Notes: generated by a model from the sequence alone, not told the origin. Shown: positions 42,900 through 52,185, counted from the stretch's first letter. The stretch is DNA of 64,000 bases from Pseudotabrizicola sp. (GCF_030684215.1 NZ_JAUXOV010000055.1:1-64000), one strand, 5' to 3'. Translations and numbers: made by a program.

Positions 42900-43485
42900 T
42901 CAGTTTATCAGTGTCAGTCCGATCCCGCCCATCGCGGCGACGATCACCACACTCCATGGCGGGGCTTTCCACTGGATCAGCAGAACAAAGCACGCCAGCG
43001 CTAGCGCAAGGTCGCCCAGATCTCTGATGGTGCCGGTAAAGACCGGGTCATAAAGGGCAGCACCCAGAATGCCGACACCGGCATCATGACATGTCCGCCC
43101 AGCTGCGCGCTGTTTCCGCGCCCCAGTGCAAGCCCGGCACAGGCGCCAAACACGATCGCGCCCACCATCCCGAACGCCCCTGGCAGTATCACCAGCACCG
43201 CGACGGCGCCTACGGCAATCGTTGCGCGCTAGCGCTCGGGGCACAGCGTTCTTGCCATGCCCAGAGCGGCCTGTGCGACAATCGCCACCGCAACGACTTT
43301 CAGCCCGTGCAAGGCCCCAGAGGCTATCGGCCTGGTCAACGAGGCCGCCGTCAGGACAAAAACCAAAAGCACCAGCGCCGAGGGCAGCGTAAAGGCCGTG
43401 AATGCCCCAAGCGCCCCCAACCAGTCGGCGTTCCCTGTGCGCCCGGTGTGGCAGGGGCTTGGTCAGCCGTTGATTTATCTGTCAT
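42900..43485 (-). pseudogene. Decayed chromate transporter (ChrA) remnant
   Basis: Three frames carry pieces of a ChrA-type chromate transporter. An ATG at 43485 starts MTDKSTADQAPA in one frame. After a shift comes LGALGAFTAFTLPSA and VVAVAIVAQAALGMARTLCP, which is interrupted by an in-frame TAG (43229-43231) and then resumes as VLVILPGAFGMVGAIVFGA. A second shift near 43090 leads to ILGAALYDPVFTG and the C-terminal FVLLIQWKAPPWSVVIVAA. At least the central and most of the second half of the usual ~400-residue protein are missing. The gene is plainly non-functional. Its homologues export chromate. Confidence 0.85.
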
Positions 43486-43538
43486 TCCGTCATTGCCCTA
43501 TCAACTGTGCCCAATGCCACCCATACCCGCAGGCCCAG

Positions 43539-44144
43539 TCAGGGATCGGCAGTGATATTGGCCAGCACCACCGCGATCATCTGTTCGATCTTGTCTACCG
43601 GCACACCTGAAATGCGCTTTTCCAGACCCAGTAGCACGATTCCATGAACTGAAGAAAACAGCGCGCGGGTCATCAGATCAATGCGCGCGGCGGGCCAGTC
43701 GGGAAAGATCCGGGCCAGCGGGGCCGAGATCAGCGCAAAAAGCGCTGCAAGTTCCGCCAGATACCACGCGGGCACCTGCGTCTCGATCGACATTTCCAGA
43801 TCAAACAGCGCGCGCCATGCTTTTGTGTTGCTGGCGGCAAAGTGCAGATAGGCGTGTGACATCGTGATCAGGCAATCGCGCGGCGTCAGATCCTGCCCTG
43901 CCATAGACGCCGAAACAGCCGCCCCCAGCCGTTGAAACGTGCGGCCGTTCACCGCCATCGTTACGGCGTTCAGATCGGTGAACACGTTATAAATCGCGCC
44001 CACCGAACAGCCCGCCAGCTTTGCCAGATCCCGCGCTTTGAGCGCTGCAAGACCCTGCGCTGCGATCACCGCTTCGGCGTGGTCGATCAGGCGCGTGCGC
44101 AGATCATCGCGGCGCGTTTCGGTCTTGCTGGGGGCGCTGGCCAT
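43539..44144 (-). CDS. TetR/AcrR-family transcriptional regulator
   Basis: From ATG 44144, with AAGGAG upstream, the protein has 201 residues. The helix-turn-helix is [20 protein letters not shown] (about residues 38-57). The C-terminal part is of the TetR_C/WHG type ([19 protein letters not shown]). A perfect 8-3-8 palindrome lies directly upstream and overlaps the ribosome site, so autoregulation is likely. Possible other targets are the enolase-superfamily gene upstream and, formerly, chrA downstream. The ligand is unknown. Confidence 0.88.
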   Translation of the reverse strand: MASAPSKTETRRDDLRTRLIDHAEAVIAAQGLAALKARDLAKLAGCSVGAIYNVFTDLNAVTMAVNGRTFQRLGAAVSASMAGQDLTPRDCLITMSHAYLHFAASNTKAWRALFDLEMSIETQVPAWYLAELAALFALISAPLARIFPDWPAARIDLMTRALFSSVHGIVLLGLEKRISGVPVDKIEQMIAVVLANITADP

Positions 44145-44151
44145 AAGTGCT

Positions 44152-44170
44152 CCTTGAACTTTGTTCAAGG
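44152..44170. promoter_or_regulatory. Perfect palindromic operator before the TetR gene
   Basis: CCTTGAAC-TTT-GTTCAAGG is a perfect 19-bp inverted repeat. It begins 8 bases upstream of the TetR start codon and includes part of the ribosome site. A bound dimer would block transcription or translation start of the regulator gene. Sites of this kind are typical for TetR-family self-repression. Confidence 0.8.
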
Positions 44171-44226
44171 ATAGCCAAGGCGCGGAAGAAGCGCAAACGG
44201 GGCCGCACGCAACTGGCGCGCATATA

Positions 44227-45474
44227 TCACTCCTTGTGCGGCAAGGTAGACGGCGCGCCGCCCTCAAACCGGTTGCCATTGGTGTAATCACAGGGTGCCT
44301 CTTGCATCTGAAGATGCAGACCGGTGCCGGAATAGGGATGCGCGCGCGCCACATCTTCATCAAAGTCGATGCCAAGACCTGGGGCTTCGGGCGGCAGGAT
44401 ATAACCGTTTTCCCAAATGATGCTGTTACGGATCAGCTTTTGGTGGAACGCGCCGCCGGTCTCGATGGTCTCGGCCATCAGCAGGTTGGGGATCGATGCC
44501 GCCAGATGCACATTCGCCGCCCATTCCACCGGGCCTGCATACAGATGCGGGGCCATTTCGGCGTTGAACACCTCGGCCATGGCGCTGATCTTCTTGGCCT
44601 CCCAGATGCCGCCCACGCGCCCCAGCGCCGGTTGCAGGATCTTGACCCCGCCATGGCGCAACAGTGCGCCGAACTCGGCCTTGGTGGTCAGCCGCTCGCC
44701 GGTTGCCAGCGGGATGCGGACGGCGCGCCCCACCTCGGCAAATTCGAGCAGGTTGTCCGGCGGGATCGGTTCTTCGTACCACAGCGGGTTGTAGGGTTCC
44801 AACTCGCGCCCCAGGCGGATCGCGCCTGACGTGGTGAACTGGCCATGGGTGCCGAACAAAAGATCAACCCGGTCGCCCACCGCCTCGCGGATCGCGCGGC
44901 AAAACGCGACCGAACGCGAGATATCAGACAGCGCCGGCTGATGCCCGCCGCGCAGGGTATAGGGACCGGCGGGGTCAAACTTGACGGCTGTGAACCCCAT
45001 TTCCATGAAGCGCACGGCCGCCCCTGCGGCGGCGTCGGGATCGATCCAGAAATCGGGGTTCTCATTGCCTGGTTCGGGGTAAAGATAGGTGTAGCTGCGA
45101 ATACGTTTGTTGATCTTGCCGCCCAGAAGCGCCCACACTGGGCGGTTGCGGGCCTTGCCGAGGATATCCCAGCAGGCGATTTCCAGCCCGGAAAACGCGC
45201 CCATCACGGTGGGATCGGCGCGTTGGGTGAAGCCCGAGGAATAGGCACGGCGGAACATCAGTTCGATATCTTCGGGCGAGGAGCCTTCCATGTGGCGGGA
45301 AAACACATCCTCGATCACCGCGATCATCGCCCTGGGGCCGACGGTAGAGGCATAGCATTCGCCATACCCCGTGATGCCACAAGCCGTGGTCAGTTTGGGA
45401 AAGATCCAGTAGCGCCCGCCCCAGCCCGGAAACGGCGGGGCGACGACGAAGATTTCAAGGTCTTTCAGCTTCAT
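44227..45474 (-). CDS. Mandelate racemase/muconate lactonizing (enolase-superfamily) enzyme
   Basis: The 415-residue protein has the capping domain followed by the barrel: [28 protein letters not shown] (K165-x-D167), [11 protein letters not shown] (H210), WYEEPIPPD (E234/E235), ATGE (E260) and EMAPHLYAG (H310). Enzymes of this group dehydrate or cycloisomerise sugar acids. The position two residues before H210, normally a metal-binding Asp in sugar-acid dehydratases, is Gly208, so the metal site differs from the textbook set. The gene stands alone between TetR and the exporter operon. The substrate is not assignable. Confidence 0.83.
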   Translation of the reverse strand: MKLKDLEIFVVAPPFPGWGGRYWIFPKLTTACGITGYGECYASTVGPRAMIAVIEDVFSRHMEGSSPEDIELMFRRAYSSGFTQRADPTVMGAFSGLEIACWDILGKARNRPVWALLGGKINKRIRSYTYLYPEPGNENPDFWIDPDAAAGAAVRFMEMGFTAVKFDPAGPYTLRGGHQPALSDISRSVAFCRAIREAVGDRVDLLFGTHGQFTTSGAIRLGRELEPYNPLWYEEPIPPDNLLEFAEVGRAVRIPLATGERLTTKAEFGALLRHGGVKILQPALGRVGGIWEAKKISAMAEVFNAEMAPHLYAGPVEWAANVHLAASIPNLLMAETIETGGAFHQKLIRNSIIWENGYILPPEAPGLGIDFDEDVARAHPYSGTGLHLQMQEAPCDYTNGNRFEGGAPSTLPHKE

Positions 45475-45499
45475 GCCAGCGGCCCTTTCTTGGCAAGCG

Positions 45500-45554
45500 C
45501 CGGGCGACTTTGCGTCTCCCGGACCCCCTGCAGAGTATTTTTACCAAGATGAAG
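45500..45554 (-). repeat. Hairpin plus A/T-run element downstream of the exporter operon (copy 1)
   Basis: Read on the minus strand, downstream of the exporter gene, the order is CTTCATCTTGGTAAAAATAC, TCTGCAGGGGG, then a hairpin CCGGG...CCCGG (45500-45504 with 45518-45522). The same order recurs at 54834-54883. Sequences of this kind are, as I recall, scattered behind genes in Rhodobacteraceae genomes. It may act as a terminator or as a mobile REP-like element. Confidence 0.5.
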
Positions 45555-45616
45555 GGTAGGCGCGGTTTCGTGGCAGGGCAAAGGTGTTTGCGACAGTGTA
45601 TGACGTAAATGAACGA

Positions 45617-46852
45617 TCAGGCGGGTTGGGGCCGGCTGAGGCGGGGGCCAAGGACATGCAGCGCGAGGCAGGCGAGCATCATGGCGGCGGCGAGCAGGAA
45701 GGGCGCGCCGGGGGCGTAGACCGGGGCCGTGGGGCTGGTAAAGGCGCTGAAGGTGGCGGTCATGATCAGGGGCGAGGTGATCATGGCGATGGCGTTCAGG
45801 CTGGCCAGCACGCCCTGGACCTCGCCTTGGGCATCAGCGGGGGCGGCGCGGCTGGCAATGGCCTGAAGCGCCGGCGTGACTGCGCCGCCAAGCGCGGTGA
45901 CCGGTGTGATCATCAGCGCAAGGACGGGGGAGGTAACAAGGCCAAGGGCCGTGAGGGTGACTACATCGACCCACATGCCGTAGTGGGCGGCACGGTGTTC
46001 GCCAAAGCGCCGGATCATCGGGCCAACCAGCAGGGCCTGACCGAGCGCATAGCTGATGCCATAGATCGCCAGTGATATGCCGACCATCTGCGTGCTCCAG
46101 CCAAAGCGGGCCTGCCCGAAATAGGCCCAGATCGCGGGGTAGACGTTCATGGCGATGCCGAGGATCAGGAAGCAGGCAAGTGTCAGGCGCAGGCCGGGCA
46201 GTTTGCTGACAGACCGCAGCGCGCCCAAGGGGTTGGCACGACGGATCGAGAACGGGCGGCGGGTGGCATCGGTGACGGTTTCAGGCAGAACCAGCCAGCC
46301 GAAGATCAGGTTGGCGAATGCCAGGGCTGATGCTGCATAAAACGGCGCGCGGGTGTCGATGCCCGCCAAGAGCCCACCGATCAGCGGCCCAAGCACAAAG
46401 CCCACCCCAAAGCCTGCGCCGATCAGACCAAACCGCGCCCCGCGCTGGTCGGGTGGCGTGATGTCGGCGATATAGGCTGTGGCGGTGGAATAGGTGGCGG
46501 CGGTGATGCCTGCGATAACTCGGGCCAGCAGCAAGAGCCAGATCGTGGGGGCAACCGCCATCACCAGATAATCGACCGACATGATCAGCAGTGACAGCAG
46601 CAGCACCGGGCGGCGGCCAAAGCGGTCTGACAGTGACCCGAGGATCGGGCCGAACAGGAACTGCATCACGGCGAATGAGGTGGCAAGCACACCGCCCCAC
46701 AGCGCGGCATGGGCCAGATCCTGCCCGGTGACTGCGCGGATCAGGTCGGGCATCACCGGAAAGATCAGTCCGATCCCGATAGCATCCAGCGTGACGGTGG
46801 TCAGGATGAAAGTCAGCGCGAGTTTCGGGGTGCGGGTCGGGGTGGGGGTCAC
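45617..46852 (-). CDS. TetA-like major facilitator superfamily exporter
   Basis: The 411-residue protein has about twelve membrane helices. The MFS motif A is GSLSDRFGRRPVLLL (about 71-85) and the antiporter-type motif is GFVLGPLIGGLL. Overall it resembles the TetA/TCR 12-helix group, a large family in which most members do not confer tetracycline resistance. A GTG at 46852 shares bases with the stop of the hydrolase gene (GTGA). It is last of five overlapping genes, so it probably exports or imports the compound handled by the upstream enzymes. Confidence 0.88.
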   Translation of the reverse strand: MTPTPTRTPKLALTFILTTVTLDAIGIGLIFPVMPDLIRAVTGQDLAHAALWGGVLATSFAVMQFLFGPILGSLSDRFGRRPVLLLSLLIMSVDYLVMAVAPTIWLLLLARVIAGITAATYSTATAYIADITPPDQRGARFGLIGAGFGVGFVLGPLIGGLLAGIDTRAPFYAASALAFANLIFGWLVLPETVTDATRRPFSIRRANPLGALRSVSKLPGLRLTLACFLILGIAMNVYPAIWAYFGQARFGWSTQMVGISLAIYGISYALGQALLVGPMIRRFGEHRAAHYGMWVDVVTLTALGLVTSPVLALMITPVTALGGAVTPALQAIASRAAPADAQGEVQGVLASLNAIAMITSPLIMTATFSAFTSPTAPVYAPGAPFLLAAAMMLACLALHVLGPRLSRPQPA

Positions 46853-47574
46853 GTTGCGGCCTGACTGTGCTGGGCAATGGTGTGCAGGCGCTGGGCCAGC
46901 GCATCAGGGCAGGCGAAGAACGGCGAATGTGACGCGGGCAGGGTGGTGTGGTGCGCTGCCGGGACGGACCCGGCCATCACCGCCTGATACTCGGGTGGAA
47001 TGGCGCGGTCATCGGTGCAGCGAATGTAATGCCGGGGCAGCGACTGGCTGCGTTGGGTCAGGGTCAGCACGGTTTCCTGCGGCGCAATCGGCTGCGGGGT
47101 CAGGCACAGCGTGGCTAGGGTCTGCGCCTGCGCGTCGCAATCGTGGTAGAACAGCGCATTGGTCTGCGCGGGATCAAAGCCAAAGGTGCCTTGATACTTG
47201 TTCACCCTTATGGCCGGGGCCAGCGGTTGGTGCGGGCCTGCCCGGCGCATGTCGCCAAGCGTCATCCCCGATACCGGCGCATAGGCGCACAGATAGACGA
47301 GGGCAGAGATATGGGTGGGGTCGGTCTCCGCCGCGGCGGTGATCGGGTAGCCCGCCATCGAATGGCCGACCACAATCGTCGGGCTGTCCAGCGCTGTGCA
47401 GATGGCTTGGGCATAGCTGTCCAGCGTGACCTGATCAAAAGGCGTGCGGTCGCGGCCATGGCCGGGCAGGTCTATGGCTCGAGCGCTGTGGCCAAGGGCG
47501 GCAAGCGCAGGGATCACGCGGTGCCAGCACCATGCGCCGTGACACGATCCGTGGATCAGCAGAAACTCAGACAT
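46849..47574 (-). CDS. Alpha/beta hydrolase (esterase-like), third in the operon
   Basis: From ATG 47574 the protein has 241 residues. It starts directly with FLLIHGSCHGAWCW, the oxyanion region of the plant salicylate-binding-protein/pyrethroid-hydrolase-like group. The nucleophile is Ser72 in GHSMAG and the His lies in ASHSPFFACP near the end. It has no signal peptide. It overlaps the PcaD-like gene by 8 bases and the exporter gene by 3. It hydrolyses an unknown ester or amide. Confidence 0.83.
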   Translation of the reverse strand: MSEFLLIHGSCHGAWCWHRVIPALAALGHSARAIDLPGHGRDRTPFDQVTLDSYAQAICTALDSPTIVVGHSMAGYPITAAAETDPTHISALVYLCAYAPVSGMTLGDMRRAGPHQPLAPAIRVNKYQGTFGFDPAQTNALFYHDCDAQAQTLATLCLTPQPIAPQETVLTLTQRSQSLPRHYIRCTDDRAIPPEYQAVMAGSVPAAHHTTLPASHSPFFACPDALAQRLHTIAQHSQAAT

Positions 47575-48352
47575 GGCCGATACTTTCCAGAAAGTCGCGC
47601 AACAGGTCGGCATAGACGCCCGGTTGCTCCACCATTGGCAGATGCCCCGCGCTCCGGACCAGCACAAAGCGGCTGCCAAGGATCAGGTCGGCGGTTTCCT
47701 TGACCAGATCGGGCGGGGTGGACCCGTCGCGCAGGCCCGCGATTGCCAGCGTCGGCAGGGTCAGCCCGGCGGTGGGCGTATAGAAATCGGTGCCCGCAAT
47801 CGCCGCCGCTGCCCCCATCCAACCCTCTGGCGGGGTGGCAAGTAGCATGGCGCGCATCTGCGTCAACTCGGGCAGGTCGCGCCATTGGCGGCCAAACCAA
47901 CGCTCTAAGGTGGCGTCGGCAATCGACTCCAGCCCGCCTGCGCGCACGGCATCAATCCGGTCCTGCCATTGCGACGCAATCCCGATGCGGGCGGCGGTGT
48001 TCGACAAGACCATGCCGCGCACCAGATCCAGCCGCTTGACCGCCAGCCCCTGCGCGATCATCCCGCCTATCGACAGGCCAACGACCACCGCATCGCGCAC
48101 CCGTACGCGGTCCATCACGCGTTCCAAATCATGGATCAGCGCGCCCATGGTATAGGGTGCGGGCGGCACGTCTGATGCCCCATGCCCGCGCATATCCAGC
48201 CGCAGAAGACGGTGCCTCGGCAGCCGCGCCACCACGCCATCCCACAGCGCCAGATTGGTGCCCAAAGCGTGCAGCAGCACCACGGGTGGCCCACCCTCTG
48301 GCCCGGACATCTCGACGTTCAGCCGCAGGTCGGGGAAAAACATCAGCGCCAT
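47567..48352 (-). CDS. Alpha/beta hydrolase, 3-oxoadipate enol-lactonase (PcaD)-like
   Basis: The 261-residue protein resembles PcaD: VVLLHALGTNLALWDGVV, LDMRGHGASDVPPAPYTM, nucleophile Ser94 in GLSIGG, and His in SAGHLPMVEQP. True PcaD hydrolyses beta-ketoadipate enol-lactone, but no other protocatechuate gene is here and the operon partners differ, so a related lactone or ester is equally possible. It begins three bases downstream of the lyase gene stop. Confidence 0.82.
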   Translation of the reverse strand: MALMFFPDLRLNVEMSGPEGGPPVVLLHALGTNLALWDGVVARLPRHRLLRLDMRGHGASDVPPAPYTMGALIHDLERVMDRVRVRDAVVVGLSIGGMIAQGLAVKRLDLVRGMVLSNTAARIGIASQWQDRIDAVRAGGLESIADATLERWFGRQWRDLPELTQMRAMLLATPPEGWMGAAAAIAGTDFYTPTAGLTLPTLAIAGLRDGSTPPDLVKETADLILGSRFVLVRSAGHLPMVEQPGVYADLLRDFLESIGHV

Positions 48353-48355
48353 GGC

Positions 48356-49312
48356 TTAGCCAAACCGCGCGAGGGCTGCACGAAACAGCGCAGGATCAGC
48401 ATTGCCGCCACTGGCCACACAGATCACCGGATCGGCGCTGTCCGCAAACAGCGCCGCCGCCAGCGCGACAGCACCCCCCGGTTCCAGCACAATGCGCAGA
48501 TGGGTGAATGCCAGCGCCATCGCCTCCAGCGCCTGATCATCTGTCACGACAACCCCTGGCCCGGCCAGCCGTTGCAGAATCGGAAAGGTCATCTCCCCCG
48601 GAGCGGGCGTCAAAATCGCGTCACAGACCGAGCCAGAGGTCTGCGCATTGCGCAGCCGCTTCCCCGCCGCCAGTGACCGCGCCATGTCGTCAAAGCCCGC
48701 AGGCTCCACCGTGCGCACCCGCAGACCCGGAGCCTGCGCCTCCAGCGCGAGGGCAATGCCCGCCGACAGCCCGCCCCCGCCGCAACACACCAGCACGTCG
48801 CCCGCCTCTATGCTCAAGGTGCGCGCCTGTGCTGCAATCTCCAGCCCCACCGTGCCTTGCCCCGATATCACCTGCGCATCATCAAACGGCTTGATCAGCA
48901 CCAGACCGCGCTGGGCGCACAGCTCAGCACCCAAAGCGTCGCGGTCGGTCGTGGCGCGGTCATACAGCACCACCTCTGCCCCATAGGCGCGGGTGTTGGC
49001 GATCTTCACCTCCGGCGCGTCCGAGGGCATCACCACCACGGCGGCCAACCCATGCCGCGCGGCGGCCAGCGCCACCCCTTGCCCATGGTTGCCCGACGAA
49101 TAGGCCAACACGCCGCGCGCGCCCGCCGCCAAGGCTGAAACCGCCGACCACGCGCCGCGAAACTTGAACGACCCCGTCACCTGTAGACATTCCGCCTTGA
49201 CCAGAACCCGCTTGCCAAAGCGCGCATCCAGCAGTGGCGCGCTTAGCAGCGGCGTCAGCCGCGCATGGCCCGCCAATCGCCCCGCCGCAGCCTCGATCAT
49301 CGCGACGTTCAT
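48356..49312 (-). CDS. Threonine/serine dehydratase-like PLP enzyme
   Basis: The 318-residue fold-type II PLP enzyme has VTGSFKFRGA with PLP Lys50, SSGNHGQGVALAA (71-83), and the phosphate-binding CGGGGLSAG. The end GGNADPALF is typical of catabolic threonine dehydratases, serine racemases and hydroxyaspartate dehydratases. There is no C-terminal ACT domain. It overlaps the first hydrolase gene (ATGA). It may deaminate a beta-hydroxy amino acid freed by one of the hydrolases in the operon. Confidence 0.87.
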   Translation of the reverse strand: MNVAMIEAAAGRLAGHARLTPLLSAPLLDARFGKRVLVKAECLQVTGSFKFRGAWSAVSALAAGARGVLAYSSGNHGQGVALAAARHGLAAVVVMPSDAPEVKIANTRAYGAEVVLYDRATTDRDALGAELCAQRGLVLIKPFDDAQVISGQGTVGLEIAAQARTLSIEAGDVLVCCGGGGLSAGIALALEAQAPGLRVRTVEPAGFDDMARSLAAGKRLRNAQTSGSVCDAILTPAPGEMTFPILQRLAGPGVVVTDDQALEAMALAFTHLRIVLEPGGAVALAAALFADSADPVICVASGGNADPALFRAALARFG

Positions 49313-50133
49313 GCGCAGGCCCCAAGGAACGCGCGGATCACCGCCACCGAGTCCGGCTCATCCAGAAACGGAATATGCGCGCGGTCAGGCACCTCGGCAA
49401 AGATCATATCCGGGCGGCGGCGGCGCATCTCCTCGGCCGTGTCTGCCGACAACAGATCGGAATTCACCCCGCGCAACAGCGCCAAAGGCAACCCGGCACA
49501 GGCGTCAAACAGCGGCCACAAATCCACCGCTGGCCCCTCAAACGCGGCCAGAAACGCCTCGCGCAATGCCGGATCATAGGTAATGCGTAGGCCCTCTGCC
49601 GTCTCACGGTAATGCAGGCGTGCCTCCTCCAGCCAGCGCGACTCTGGCACCCCCGCAAAGCCGGGCATCATGCCGGGCAAGGCCCGCGCCAGCGCGGCAT
49701 GGGTCCGCATGGCCGGATTGCGCCCGACATAGTCGAAAATCCGCTCCAGCCCCGGTCGGTGAATATCTGGCCCCACATCGTTCAGCAGCAGCCCCCTCAG
49801 CCGGGGCCGCGCCACCGCCGCCAGCATCATGCCAATCAACCCCCCGCGTGAGGTGCCGATCACGCAGGCACTCTCCACCCCCAGATGGTCCAGCAAATCC
49901 AAGGCGTCGCGCCCCTCAACCGGCACAGTATAGCTTGCGGCCCCGGTCCAGTCGCTTTGCCCGCGTCCCCGGTAATCCATCCGTATCACCCGGCAGGGCG
50001 GCAGATGCGGCAGCATATAGTCAAAATCGCCCATGCTCCGGGTCAGCCCGGGCAGACACAGCACCGGTAAACCCTCACCCTGATCGCTATAGGCCAGCTT
50101 TGTGCCATCCTGCGCTTTGAAAAACTGGGTCAT
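49309..50133 (-). CDS. Alpha/beta hydrolase, first gene of five-gene operon
   Basis: The 274-residue protein has GLPVLCLPGLTRSMGDF, DYRGRGQSDW, nucleophile Ser95 in GTSRGG, and a His in PDRAHIPFLDEP. AAGGAG precedes the ATG. The GTSRGG elbow and lid region (GFAGVPESRWLEEARLHY) place it in the broad esterase/lactonase/haloperoxidase-like group. It opens an operon of five genes that overlap or nearly touch. The 270-base gap before it, shared with the divergent ABC exporter, shows no clear operator. Confidence 0.84.
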   Translation of the reverse strand: MTQFFKAQDGTKLAYSDQGEGLPVLCLPGLTRSMGDFDYMLPHLPPCRVIRMDYRGRGQSDWTGAASYTVPVEGRDALDLLDHLGVESACVIGTSRGGLIGMMLAAVARPRLRGLLLNDVGPDIHRPGLERIFDYVGRNPAMRTHAALARALPGMMPGFAGVPESRWLEEARLHYRETAEGLRITYDPALREAFLAAFEGPAVDLWPLFDACAGLPLALLRGVNSDLLSADTAEEMRRRRPDMIFAEVPDRAHIPFLDEPDSVAVIRAFLGACA

Positions 50134-50403
50134 CGGCAGCTCCTTGATCGGGCAGGGGCCTGCGATCCCCCGCCCGCAGGTAAAGCCGATGCGCGCCGCT
50201 GCCGCAATATGTCATCCACCGCCCATACTCTGCCTGCCGCATTCAATTTGGCAAAACTACTCCCACCGGAGGCATCCGCCGCTTGCCCCTCGCGCAGCGC
50301 CTGAAAAGCTGGTTATCACCGACAAAACAGGGGCGCGGCAATCGGGGCGCTTGCCCCGGCGGGCCGGGTTGCCTAAACCCGAGGCGCAACAAGGCAGGAC
50401 GAC

Positions 50404-52185
50404 ATGGCACGCACACCCACAGTCACCGAAGACCGCGCGAAATCAAAACAGGTCAGCGCCCTCGCAGGCTTGCTGCCTTTCCTGATGCCGTATCGCCGCC
50501 TGTTGCTGCTGGCCTTGCTGGCCCTGATCCTGACTGCCGCTGTCAGTCTGGTGTTGCCGCTGGCCGTGCGGCGGGTGGTGGATAACTTCAACGCCGATGT
50601 GGTCATTCTGGACCAATACTTCGGCGCCGCCATCATCATTGCCGGGCTGTTCGCATTTGGCTCTGGCATGCGCTACTATCTTGTCACCCGTCTGGGTGAA
50701 CGCGTGGTGGCCGACATCCGCCGTGCGCTGTTTGACCGGGTGCTGATGCTGTCGCCGGCGTTTTATGAGCGGATCATGACCGGCGAGGTGCTCAGCCGCA
50801 TCACCACCGACACCACGCTGATTTTGTCGCTGATCGGCTCCTCCATTTCGATTGCACTGCGCAACAGCCTGATTTTGTTGGGTGGTCTGGTCCTGATGCT
50901 GTTGACCTCGGCCAAGCTGGCGGGGCTGGTGCTGCTGATCGTGCCTGTGGTTGTGGTGCCGATCATCGTGCTGGGCCGCCGTCTGCGCAAACTGGGGCGC
51001 GAAAATCAGGACTGGATCGCGAATTCTTCGGGCTCGGCCTCCGAGGCGCTGTCATCTGTCCAGACCGTACAGGCCTTCACGCATGAGCCGCAAACCCGCG
51101 CTGCCTTTGCCGAGGTGACCGAAAAAAGCTTTCTGTCAGCCAAAACCCGCATCGGCACCCGTGCCGTGCTGACGATCTTTGTGATCTTTCTGGTGTTTAC
51201 CGGCATCGTTGGTGTGCTCTGGATGGGCGCGCGCGACGTGCGCGCCGATGTGATGACGGCAGGCGAACTGATCCAGTTCGTCATCTATGCCATCATGGTC
51301 GCGGGATCGGTCGGTGCGCTGTCGGAAATCTGGGGCGAATTGCAACGCGCCGCAGGTGCGACCGAGCGTCTGGTCGAACTTCTGCACGCCACCGACCCGG
51401 TGAACGACCCCGCCACACCCGTCGCCCTCCCCAAACCCGTTCGCGGCGAGATCCGCTTTGATGCCGTCACCTTCCGCTATCCGGCCCGGCCCGAAACCTC
51501 TGCCCTTGAGAGCGTTACGCTGCACGTCCAGCCCGGTGAAACTGTGGCGCTTGTTGGCCCTTCTGGCGCGGGAAAGACGACGATTTTGCAACTTCTGCTC
51601 CGGTTTTACGATCCGCAACAGGGCAGCGTCACCCTTGACGGCATCGATCTGCGTGACCTGACCCGCGGCGATTTCCGCCAGTCTTTGTCGCTGGTGCCGC
51701 AGGATCCGGTGATCTTTGCCGCTTCCGCTCGCGAAAACATCCGCTTTGGCCGACCAGAGGCGACCGATACAGAGGTGGAAGCCGCCGGGCGCGCTGCCGC
51801 CGCGCATGATTTCATTGCCGCCTTGCCACAAGGCTATGACACCTATCTTGGCGAGCGCGGCGTTATGCTGTCGGGCGGCCAGAAACAACGCATCGCCATC
51901 GCCCGCGCCATTTTGCGTGACGCGCCGGTTCTGCTGCTGGATGAAGCGACCAGCGCGCTGGACGCAGAATCCGAACGACTGGTGCAGGCCGCCGTGGAAA
52001 CCCTTGCGCAAAACCGCACCACTCTTGTCGTGGCTCACCGTCTGGCCACCGTCAAACGCGCCGACCGGATCATTGTGTTTGATCAGGGCCGTATTGTGGC
52101 GCAGGGCAAGCATGATGATCTTGTCCGTGATGGCGGCCTTTATGCACGGCTTGCGCGGTTGCAATTCACCGATGGCGCGGCCTGA
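50404..52185 (+). CDS. MsbA-like ABC exporter (membrane domain fused to ATPase)
   Basis: The 593-residue half-transporter has six membrane helices (about 20-315), including a SVQTVQAFTHEPQT coupling helix, and an ATPase with Walker A GPSGAGKTT, signature LSGGQKQRIAIARAI, Walker B LLLDEATSALD and H-loop VAHRL. It works as a dimer. Lipids, peptides or drugs are possible cargoes; the sequence does not decide. It is likely monocistronic. Confidence 0.9.
   Translation: MARTPTVTEDRAKSKQVSALAGLLPFLMPYRRLLLLALLALILTAAVSLVLPLAVRRVVDNFNADVVILDQYFGAAIIIAGLFAFGSGMRYYLVTRLGERVVADIRRALFDRVLMLSPAFYERIMTGEVLSRITTDTTLILSLIGSSISIALRNSLILLGGLVLMLLTSAKLAGLVLLIVPVVVVPIIVLGRRLRKLGRENQDWIANSSGSASEALSSVQTVQAFTHEPQTRAAFAEVTEKSFLSAKTRIGTRAVLTIFVIFLVFTGIVGVLWMGARDVRADVMTAGELIQFVIYAIMVAGSVGALSEIWGELQRAAGATERLVELLHATDPVNDPATPVALPKPVRGEIRFDAVTFRYPARPETSALESVTLHVQPGETVALVGPSGAGKTTILQLLLRFYDPQQGSVTLDGIDLRDLTRGDFRQSLSLVPQDPVIFAASARENIRFGRPEATDTEVEAAGRAAAAHDFIAALPQGYDTYLGERGVMLSGGQKQRIAIARAILRDAPVLLLDEATSALDAESERLVQAAVETLAQNRTTLVVAHRLATVKRADRIIVFDQGRIVAQGKHDDLVRDGGLYARLARLQFTDGAA

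Noticed and set aside
45617-46852. Calling the MFS protein a tetracycline-resistance determinant
   Set aside because: Resemblance to the TetA group is general and the gene belongs to a metabolic-looking operon without a tetR-tetA arrangement.
47567-48352. Naming the hydrolase pcaD with certainty
   Set aside because: No other beta-ketoadipate pathway gene is present, and the fold is shared by many esterases and lactonases.
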